Part shown: positions 56,921 through 64,000 of the stretch, one piece after another
How positions within the stretch are numbered: the first letter of the stretch is position 1
Layout: each line of letters opens with the position of its first letter
NCBI GenBank assembly: GCA_965205055.1
Contig: OZ242030.1
Location: 3,348,001-3,412,000 of the forward strand
DNA from: CBDBBY01 sp965205055
GTDB taxonomy: Bacteria > Pseudomonadota > Alphaproteobacteria > Rhodobacterales > Rhodobacteraceae
Length of the DNA stretch: 64,000 bases
Direction: 5' to 3'
Notes under the pieces: model-generated
Seen by the model: the letters and a program-made list of their open reading frames with translations, nothing else
What the model was told of the DNA's origin: nothing
The model's database searches: none
Program-made: the position numbers and the translations under genes

Positions 56921-57680
56921 TCGTTTTGTTCTTCCTCAAACCTGAACCTGGTTGCATTTGCCGAAGCGCGCTCTTTCCAGTTCTGCAAGGTGCATCCCAT
57001 TTACCTTGGATAGAGAGAAGGCGAGGTGCCGCTGGTCGAAATCGGCCGCCAACGCCTGCTCGCCGCCAAATGCTGCATCGAAATCAATCGTGTGGCGAAA
57101 CCCTCGATTGGAGGCATCTTTGCGCCGCCGTCTGATCGAAAGAACTGGAACGCACCCAGTTCGACAAGACTTGTTGATATCGTTTTGTTCTTCCTCAAGG
57201 CCGTTTGACTTTCCCGGCCGCACCGAATCCGATCCAGCAAGCTGCATCCCATTTCCGGATTGATAAACGCGAGAGGCTGCTGGTCGAAATCGGGCGCCAA
57301 CGCTTTGCTCACTGTCAAATGCCCTATCGAAAACAATCGTTGGGCCGACTTCCTTGATTGGCGGGTTTGTCGCGCCGCCGTCTGACCGAAAGAACTGGAA
57401 CGAGCCCAAGTCGACAAGACCTGTTGATATCGTTTTTGTTCCTCCACAAGGCCATTTGAATTTGCCGGCAGCACCGAATCTGGTCCAGCAAGGCGCATCC
57501 CATTTTCGGGTTGAAAAACGCGAGAGGCTGCTGATCGAAATCGGGCCCAACGCTTTGCTCACTGTCAGATGCCGTATCGAAAACAATCGTCGGTCCGACT
57601 TCCTCGATTGGCGGGTTTGTCGCGCCGACGCTGGGCCAAAGGAATGGGATGCACCCTATCCGGCATTCCCGGTTTGCAGG
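56921..57680 (+). repeat. Tandem array of ~250-260-bp repeats, three copies
   Basis: Units begin at TCGTTTTGTTCTTCCTC (56921), TCGTTTTGTTCTTCCTC (57180) and TCGTTTTTGTTCCTCC (57430), giving periods of 259 and 250 bp. Shared blocks include GCGAGAGGCTGCTGGTCGAA and AACAATCGTTGGGCCGACTT, GATTGGCGGGTTTGTCGCGC, and GAAAGAACTGGAACG. Copies 2 and 3 are closest; copy 1 is more diverged. Open frames cross the array on both strands but drift between copies, so it is probably noncoding. A stray partial copy lies at 8888-8974. Confidence 0.85.
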
Positions 57681-57893
57681 CGCCATAAGTGTAGGTGGCG
57701 TGCTTTTCGAGTTCGACGATGCTTGAAGCCGCAAGCCGAAAGTTCCGTCGCGCAAGACTTCATGAAGGCCAGCGGGAGTAGCGGAAGCCGCTGAGATGAA
57801 AGTTTCATGAAAATCGGCTTTGAAAGTCGGAAGCAAGTCGATAACAGGGCATTTTAATGCAAACTTTGAATCCTGATGAATAAGGAACAGCAA

Positions 57894-59408
57894 ATGAATA
57901 TCCCGAGAGTCGTGACCAACCTTGGCAAGGTCGGCGTACTGATCATCGCGTCCGCCGCCGCGCCAGCGAATGCGGACGTCGCGAACGTTACCATCGTGCA
58001 CTTCAATGATCTTGATCGCATGGGCGAAAGAGACGGTCGAGGCGGAGTCGCGCGCTTGGCGTCCGTCATCGAGTCGGAACGCCAGATGGGCGGCCAAGTC
58101 ATCGTGACATTCGGCGGCGACACGATTTCGCCGTCCCTGTTGTCCGGCATGGACGAAGGGGCCCACATGATCGATCTGCTGAACCAGATCGGCGTGACCG
58201 CAATGGCGATCGGCAACCACGAATTCGACTTCGGTCCGGAAATTGCCGAAGAAAGAATCGCGGAGGCGAATTTCCCGATGCTGGGCGCCAACCACGCGAA
58301 CCCGGACGGCGATATGCTGGACGGCGCGATGGAATCCATCATGGTGGAGGCCGGACCCTACCAGATCGGCATATTCGGGCTCACAACCGTTTCCACCGCC
58401 GAAAAGTCCAGCCCGGGCGAGTATGAATTCCGTCCTGCGGTCGATGTCGCGGCCGAGCAAGCGGAAGCTTTGAGAGCGGCCGGCGCCGACATCGTGATCG
58501 CGTTGGCCCACACGGATATGGGCGAGGATCAGGCGCTGAGGCAGCAGGGAGCCGCGGATATTCTGCTGAGCGGCGACGACCATATCCAGGAAGTCTCCTA
58601 CAACGGCAAAATGCTCTACGCAGAGTCGGGAGAGCAGGCCGACTGGGTAACCGTCATCAACTTGAGGATGGAAGAAGTCGTTGACGGCGACGACAAGGAA
58701 TTCGTTTGGAGCCCGGAATACCGCGTGATCGACACGATGAATGTCGAGCCTCACGCCGACATCGCGGCGGCCGTTGCGGGGTACGAAGCCATGCTCAGCA
58801 ATGAACTGGACGTCGAGCTTGGAACCACGGCAACCGCTCTCGACAGCCGCCGGGAAACGATCCGCGCAAAGGAAGCAGCGATCGCCAACCTCATCGCCGA
58901 CGCGGTGCGCGATGCGACCGGGGCAGACATCGGCATGATGAACGGCGGCGGCATCCGCGCAAACCGCGAATACGAGCCCGGAACAGTGCTGACCCGTCGT
59001 GACATCCAATCGGAGCTTCCCTTCGGCAACAAGACGGTCGTGCTGGAGGTTACCGGTCAAGACATCATAGATGCCCTCGAAAATGGCTTCAGCCAGGTCG
59101 AAAACGGCGCCGGAAGGTTCCCGCATGTTTCCGGAATCGAAGTGGTTTACGACTTCAACCAGCCTGCCGGAAGCAGAGTCGTGGAAGTCATGCGCGACGG
59201 ATCGGCGCTCGACCCTGAAGCGACCTTCAGTCTTGCGATCAACGACTATGTCGCAGGAGGCGGAGACGGATACGACATGCTCGCGGGCAAGCGACGGATT
59301 GTCGACGAGAATGCAGGCGTGCTGATGACGGTCCAGATGTTCGACTACATCTCGTCCAGAGGAAGCGTTTCGCCAAAAGTCGAAGGGCGAATGACGCCGG
59401 CGAACTGA
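57894..59408 (+). CDS. 5'-nucleotidase / UDP-sugar hydrolase family protein, secreted
   Basis: 504 aa with an N-terminal signal peptide (VGVLIIASAAAPANADVA, cleavage near residue 27), so periplasmic. Metallophosphatase motifs: VTFGGDTISPSLLSG, GNHEFDFGPE, IALAHTDMG and a GDDHIQE segment; C-terminal substrate domain with GMMNGGGIRANREY and VAGGGDGYDML. Odd: the first metal motif, normally D-x-H (TNDxHG), reads HFNDLDRM, with Asp for His, and the usual GHxH reads GDDH. Start chosen after AAGGAAC; an upstream ATG at 57876 is possible. Confidence 0.88.
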   Translation: MNIPRVVTNLGKVGVLIIASAAAPANADVANVTIVHFNDLDRMGERDGRGGVARLASVIESERQMGGQVIVTFGGDTISPSLLSGMDEGAHMIDLLNQIGVTAMAIGNHEFDFGPEIAEERIAEANFPMLGANHANPDGDMLDGAMESIMVEAGPYQIGIFGLTTVSTAEKSSPGEYEFRPAVDVAAEQAEALRAAGADIVIALAHTDMGEDQALRQQGAADILLSGDDHIQEVSYNGKMLYAESGEQADWVTVINLRMEEVVDGDDKEFVWSPEYRVIDTMNVEPHADIAAAVAGYEAMLSNELDVELGTTATALDSRRETIRAKEAAIANLIADAVRDATGADIGMMNGGGIRANREYEPGTVLTRRDIQSELPFGNKTVVLEVTGQDIIDALENGFSQVENGAGRFPHVSGIEVVYDFNQPAGSRVVEVMRDGSALDPEATFSLAINDYVAGGGDGYDMLAGKRRIVDENAGVLMTVQMFDYISSRGSVSPKVEGRMTPAN

Positions 59409-59427
59409 ACAGCAGCGAGCAGTCGAG

Positions 59428-59452
59428 TGCCGACGCGTCGAACGCGTCGGCA
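59428..59452 (+). terminator. Strong hairpin after the 5'-nucleotidase gene
   Basis: A perfect 11-bp stem (TGCCGACGCGT/ACGCGTCGGCA) with a 3-base loop, 20 bases after the stop, followed by a modest TTC/TTT stretch. A terminator is likely. Confidence 0.7.
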
Positions 59453-59590
59453 TTCAAAGTTTCAGGCAGGACATTCAAATCATTTCAAGCGCGGCGAGAC
59501 GCTTGCGCCGGTCCGGCGTTCGCGTGTACTTCTGCGGCTTGAACTGCGGCGGCAAGTCGCACATCCAATATTCGAGTTGCGGAGGCCTAA

Positions 59591-60919
59591 ATGAGCAAGG
59601 AGGAAATCCAAGAACTCAAGAGCGAAATCAAACGCCTCAAGAACCTCTTGCGATTAAGGGACGATCCGAGTCCTGTTTCGCCGCTCGCGCCTAAGGGAGG
59701 GTTTCCGGACCTGCCCGAAATAGACGGGGTCGAGTTCGCGTCTGCCGCGGCAGCCGTGCATTACAAAGGTCGGGACGACGTCATGCTGGCGAGGACCGCG
59801 CCGGGCAGCGCAGTCGCCGGCGTCTTCACTCGCTCAGCGACGCGGTCAGCGCCGGTCTTGGATTGTCAAAGCAAGATCGCCGAACTGCATTCGAAAGAAC
59901 CGGTTGACGATGGGTTCGCGATCCTGGCGAATTCGGGGAATTCGAATGCCTTCACAGGCGCGGTCGGAGTCAGCGCCGTCGAGAAACTGACAGGCTTGGT
60001 CTCCAAGACCTTGGGGATATCGGAACGGCATGTCTTTACCGCTTCCACCGGCGTTATCGGCGTACCGCTTCCAAGCGAACGAATTGCCGCCGTCGTAGAC
60101 TCCTTGTGCGACGGTCTGCGGCCTGACGGAATAAAAGGAGCGGCGCGCGCAATCATGACGACCGACACCTTTCCGAAGGGTGCTGGAACTACGGTCGACA
60201 TCGGCGGGTCGACGATCAGCATAGCCGGGTTCGCGAAGGGATCGGGAATGATCGCGCCGAACATGGCCACGATGCTTGCATTCATATTCACGGACGCATC
60301 CGTGGAGCAGCAGACTCTCCAGTCGCTGGTGTCGAAAATAGCCGACGAAACCTTCAACAGGGTTACGGTGGATGGCGACACCTCCACTTCCGACACAGTG
60401 ATCGTCGTAGCGACGAACAAATCGAGTGCGCCGCGCATCGAAGACAAAAATACGGACGAAGGAAAACAGTTCGGCAAAGCCCTGACCGAAGTCATGGAAG
60501 ATCTGGCCAAGCAGCTTGTCCGCGACGGCGAGGGCGCCACGAAGCTTGCGAAAATCCGCGTGACCGGCGCCGAGTCCGACAGCGACGCCGCCCTGGTCGC
60601 AAAGTCCATCGCAAATTCGCCGCTCGTGAAGACAGCAATTCACGGTGAGGATCCCAACTGGGGGCGGATCGTGATGGCGATCGGAAAGGCGGGAGCGAAA
60701 GCGGACCGTGACCGGATATCGATCAGTTTCGGCGACCACATTGTTGCAGAGCGGGGGTTTGTTTCGCCGAATTACGAAGAAGAAGTAGCAGCAAAGCACA
60801 TGCGAAATGAAGAGATCCTCATCCAGGTCGATCTCGGGATAGGAAACGGTTCAGCCGCCGTCTGGACCTGCGACTTTTCCGACCGTTACGTTTCCATCAA
60901 CGCCGATTACCGCTCATGA
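59591..60919 (+). CDS. argJ: argJ: bifunctional glutamate N-acetyltransferase / amino-acid acetyltransferase
   Basis: 442 aa. Makes N-acetylglutamate and recycles the acetyl group from N-acetylornithine in arginine synthesis. The self-cleavage/nucleophile site is in KGSGMIAPNMATMLAF (Thr after MA), with the ILANSGNSNAFTG and GEDPNWGRIVMAIGKAG segments of the family. A GGAGG site 5 bases before the ATG fixes the start, leaving a ~30-residue N-terminal lead (SKEEIQELKSEIKRLKNLL) that looks coiled-coil and is not typical of ArgJ, which usually begins near SPLAPKGFPDLP. The mutT start overlaps its stop by 4 bp. Confidence 0.97.
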   Translation: MSKEEIQELKSEIKRLKNLLRLRDDPSPVSPLAPKGGFPDLPEIDGVEFASAAAAVHYKGRDDVMLARTAPGSAVAGVFTRSATRSAPVLDCQSKIAELHSKEPVDDGFAILANSGNSNAFTGAVGVSAVEKLTGLVSKTLGISERHVFTASTGVIGVPLPSERIAAVVDSLCDGLRPDGIKGAARAIMTTDTFPKGAGTTVDIGGSTISIAGFAKGSGMIAPNMATMLAFIFTDASVEQQTLQSLVSKIADETFNRVTVDGDTSTSDTVIVVATNKSSAPRIEDKNTDEGKQFGKALTEVMEDLAKQLVRDGEGATKLAKIRVTGAESDSDAALVAKSIANSPLVKTAIHGEDPNWGRIVMAIGKAGAKADRDRISISFGDHIVAERGFVSPNYEEEVAAKHMRNEEILIQVDLGIGNGSAAVWTCDFSDRYVSINADYRS

Positions 60920-61314
60920 AGCTAGTGCTTGTCGCTGCGGCCGCGCTTGTCGACCCCGACGGGCGGATACTGATAGCCAAGCGAAAAGACGAAGGATTCT
61001 TGGGCGGCTTGTGGGAGTTTCCTGGCGGCAAGGTTGAAGCCGGAGAGACGCCGGAAGAGGCACTCATTCGAGAACTGCGGGAGGAACTCGGAGTGGACAC
61101 TTGGCAGAGCTGCTTGGCTCCATTCACGTTTGCCAGCCACACCTACGAAGGGTTTCATCTCCTGATGCCGCTGTACATTTGCCGCAAATGGGAATCGCAA
61201 CCAAAGAACCGTACCCACAGCCAATTGAAATGGGTTTGGCCGCTCGATCTTGCCTCCTACTCCATGCCGCCAGCCGACAAACCGCTTGTGGCGATGCTAA
61301 GAGATTGGCTCTAG
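60916..61314 (+). CDS. mutT: mutT: NUDIX hydrolase, 8-oxo-dGTP diphosphatase type
   Basis: 132 aa with a complete Nudix box (residues ~36-58: GGKVEAGETPEEAL, then RELREELGV, fitting G-x5-E-x7-REUxEExGU) and the MutT lead EFPGGK. It removes oxidised nucleotides from the pool. It overlaps argJ by ATGA, as in many alphaproteobacteria. The region after it (61315-61512) carries a solo IS21-like end and marks the switch to AT-rich accessory DNA. Confidence 0.95.
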   Translation: MKLVLVAAAALVDPDGRILIAKRKDEGFLGGLWEFPGGKVEAGETPEEALIRELREELGVDTWQSCLAPFTFASHTYEGFHLLMPLYICRKWESQPKNRTHSQLKWVWPLDLASYSMPPADKPLVAMLRDWL

Positions 61315-61377
61315 CAACACAATGATATTGTGTTCTCGACCCCACTGCCCTTCCGCAAGAAAGACCCCCGTGCTGGG

Positions 61378-61406
61378 ATGGGATTGCTTTTGGATGCCTA
61401 TTGACA
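61378..61406 (-). repeat. Solo IS21-like terminal end (inverted partner of 13093)
   Basis: Complement reads TGTCAATAGGCATCCAA, then AAGCAATCCCAT. Its first 17 bases equal those at 13093-13109 in inverted orientation. It lies between mutT and the AT-rich SIR2-type gene, i.e. at the edge of accessory DNA. Confidence 0.45.
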
Positions 61407-61512
61407 AAAGCCCCCTAAATTTCAATTCCACTAATTGATGGTTCGTGCTAAATTTGTTCACAAAAGAATCACTATTAGCTACAGCTGAGCGAGACATGGA
61501 AGCAAGAGCGGA

Positions 61513-64000
61513 TGGTTAAAGGTCACGCGCCTTTGGTAAGGCAATCAGAACCGGGTAGAGTGCGGACACTGCTGATGGAACATCGGCAGCCGGTCTTTCT
61601 TTTAGGTGCGGGCGCTTCCATACGATCTGGCGTACCAGATGCTTGTGAGACTGTGAGCCGGGCGGCGAAATGGGCTTGGTGCAAAGAAAATGGACGTTCG
61701 ACAGAAGATCCTAGTGTGGTTAGCTCCGACTGGCGGCCTTGGTTGGAAAGCTTGCCTTGGTTTAAACAGGGTGTGGGCTTCGCTGATCAATATCCTGTTG
61801 CTATCGATAACCTATTGGGAATTGGAAATGACAAACGTGAATTCTTTGAACAGTTAATTAGTCGTGGAGTTGATCCGAGCCCCGGATACAGAGCGCTGGC
61901 TCGAATCTTGGACAATGGATGGATTGCGACTGTCTTAACTACAAACTTTGATCATTGTTTATATCGTGCAGTTATTCTCGAAGCAACGCCACCGCTTCTA
62001 GTGGAGATTAAGACTCCCTCGGACTGGGTGCGTTACAATGCATCACCTTCTAACCCGCAAATCATACACATTCATGGATCAGTTGAACATTATTCGGATA
62101 AAAATTTAGAAAAGGAAGTGGCCATCTTGGACGCTAGCATTGTTGAACGCTTAAAACCGCTCATTAGGGATCACCCCTTGGTTGTCGTTGGATATCGTGG
62201 AACCGAGGCATCAATCATGACTGATCTACTTTACAATCAGGCAGATTTTGCAAATAATTTCAAAAATGGCGTGTTTTGGTGTGAATTAAAACGCAAAGCA
62301 GGCAGCCCTCTTTCACCACTTATTCACAAATTTGCGGCTAAAATTGGATCTAATTTCAATCGGGTACCTATAGAGAGTTTTGATCAATTTCTTAAAGTTG
62401 ACTTATACGATCAACTAGTTGCCAAAAAAGTTCAACGTAAACAGCTAGGTCCGATGTTAGGTCATATACAATTACCGTTGGATATGCAAGTTTTTAAAAG
62501 TGGGGATTACAGGGATCTTGACGAGCAGTTACTTTTTCAACGACTCTGTCAATATGCGGAAAAACACTCCGAGCCGTATCCTGACAGTTTTGACAACAAT
62601 TGGATTTACAACTTTGCAGCTGCAAAGAAATTGATCCAAAATGTGGAGAAAAACAATGAATACGTTCCAACCTTCGCTGGTTGGGTCATGTTTTCAAGGA
62701 ATCCCACACCTACGTTACAAAATGCGGTAGTAGATTTCACGGTTACCGGTCCAGATGCTTGGTTGCGAAAAGCATTTGGCGACGACGCTGAGCTGCAGAA
62801 AGGTAATCAGGAAAATGAATACCTCGTTAGTCGAAAAATTGGTGGAACCATTTGGAACCAACTGAATGTACTCATTGAAACTATCGCTCTACTGAACGAA
62901 CCGTTTCTATTGAAAGAAGCAAAATCTCGATCTGTAACTGCGTATGAACCCAATTCGGTAAAGGAGATGATTGTAAACGCACTGGTTCACAGAGACTATG
63001 GTGTGCAAGCACCGATTAGGATTTCTATGACTCCGACAAAAATTGAGACAGTTAGCCCGGGAGGGCTTATCGAGGAGGTTGCGGCCAAAACCGGTGGAAA
63101 GGAAATTGAGGTTCTAATCCGGGGTGGTTCCAGAGGTGACCTTAAGGGGTATCGTAACCCCGTAATTTCCGGGTTGTTCTACGGGAGCGACGAGATGGAA
63201 CGCCGCGGTTCCGGACTTTCTGATATGTTTCAACGGACTATTGACAATAACGGGGAGGTAAAATTTCATACAACGAAGGAAAATAGAGAATTTCGTGTAG
63301 TGATCTACTCTCGCCCGGAGGCAGTTGATGAAATCACCCGTACAGCAGTGGCTGATCAATCAGAAACTGTGCGTTTTACGACCAATTTAGTCGAGTTTGT
63401 CTCGCTGCCTGAGCAAATTTGGCATGTGGGGACGTCGGCAAAATCGGTACTCGCATTGACAAGGAGCGCAGAAAGTTTGTCTGTTCCACCTGGCTGCATT
63501 CAAAATGAGCGCTTCTTCAGTTTTTATAACTTAGAAAGGTTTACGTCGGATCTTGCAACGCCATTTGATGGGTCCGATGTTGAGGTTCTAACAATCCCTG
63601 AACTTTTTAAACAGGGCAATGGGCTAAATATCCTTAGACACCTTCTTTATGAAGCGATTAGCGAGCATTTTCGTGCTATAGGTCTCGTTGTTGATAAGGA
63701 ACGAAGGAGAGCGCACTTTCCACTGTGCCAGGAATCAAGCAGAAAAGTAACATACAGAGGGAGGGTAAAGCGGGCCACCCGGACCATTGTCAAAGCGCGA
63801 ACCAAGCGTGATTCCAACCAGATCATTTACTACGAGCATAAGTCATTTACATATTCCATTGCTCCTTTTGGGATTAAATGGGGTATGTTTATAAACCCTG
63901 GCTATGTGTTCACAAGGGACGGTAGAAACCACTTTCTAGGGAGAGAACGTACGAGCGTCCTCTCAACGAAACGCGCGGCAAGAGATTTTAATGCGACTGT
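61513..64000 (+). CDS. SIR2 - RecG-like HATPase - APAZ-like fusion protein (partial, runs off the window)
   Basis: 829 codons are open to the right edge. About residues 1-260 are a SIR2-type domain: FLLGAGASIRSGVPD (~30), TTNFDHCLY (~143), IIHIHGS (~185), VVVGYRGTE (~222). Residues ~440-600 match the ATP-binding region of Schlafen/RecG-related proteins: EMIVNALVHRDYG (~487), SPGGLIEE (~514), RNPVISGLFYG (~546), ERRGSGLSDMF (~563). The last ~200 residues resemble APAZ, the partner domain of short prokaryotic Argonautes: PPGCIQNERFFSFYNLERF, then YYEHKSFTYSIAP and WGMFINPGYVFTRDGRN. AT-rich, right after mutT. A pAgo gene just beyond the window is predicted but unseen. Confidence 0.7.

Noticed and set aside
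57324..59453. 709-codon minus-strand frame across the repeats and the 5'-nucleotidase
   Set aside because: It lies opposite a clear nucleotidase gene and then runs into tandem repeats; composition is that of a shadow frame.
1..64000. tRNA, rRNA or phage structural genes
   Set aside because: I saw no cloverleaf-like segments with conserved T-arm sequence, no rRNA segments and no capsid, tail or integrase genes, so the island is not an obvious prophage or tRNA-anchored element within this window.

Overview
The window is bacterial, about 55-60% GC with AT-rich islands. It most likely comes from an alphaproteobacterium: argJ directly followed by an overlapping mutT, with secA close by on the other strand, is a common alphaproteobacterial arrangement. 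Many decayed insertion sequences and broken genes suggest a genome with heavy IS traffic. I recognised everything by eye; no database search was possible.

Layout. 1-6.3 kb: one strand carries a sugar ABC transporter (two permeases, one UgpC-type ATPase) and enzymes of an oxidative, non-phosphorylating deoxysugar/aldonate pathway: two enolase-superfamily acid dehydratases, a rhamnose-type mutarotase, an RraA-family aldolase-like protein and a lactonase-like amidohydrolase. 41.3-42.9 kb holds two more metabolic genes (Gfo/Idh/MocA oxidoreductase and MaoC-like hydratase). 53.5-61.3 kb is core chromosome: secA, a 5'-nucleotidase, argJ and mutT.

The rest is a defence island at several stages of decay. 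In order: an AT-rich HTH plus PD-(D/E)XK protein (6.6-8.1 kb); an IetAS pair whose protease is broken and joined to the tail of an SDH-type serine protease (9.0-12.3 kb); a three-gene module of 10.8 kb encoding a NERD/double-kinase/P-loop protein, a 600-aa partner and a 1662-aa HerA-like ATPase with a nuclease-like motif, which I read as MAD6-MAD7-MAD8-like (relatives of DptF-G-H) without the methylation half; an AbiEi/AbiEii toxin-antitoxin pair; a Gabija pair (gajA-gajB); a lone AAA ATPase with a lysine where the Walker B glutamate belongs, beside the tail of a large DNA methyltransferase; a DRT3 reverse-transcriptase pair; an orphan DNA methyltransferase between two ~95-bp direct repeats; a DUF429 protein; a 1184-codon SIR2 gene split by an IS1595 element with a perfect 8-bp target duplication; and, running off the right edge, a SIR2 - RecG-like HATPase - APAZ-like fusion.

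Mobile debris includes IS3, IS5, IS630 (several), IS1595 (one complete, one truncated), ISNCY, a small IS630-type MITE, two solo IS21-like ends, a duplicated 0.83-kb toxin segment, and a tandem array of ~250-bp repeats near 57 kb with a stray copy at 8.9 kb.

Most promising for new biology: the SIR2-HATPase-APAZ fusion, the methylase-free kinase/ATPase module, and the noncoding stretch beside DRT3 with an AC-repeat in a predicted loop.
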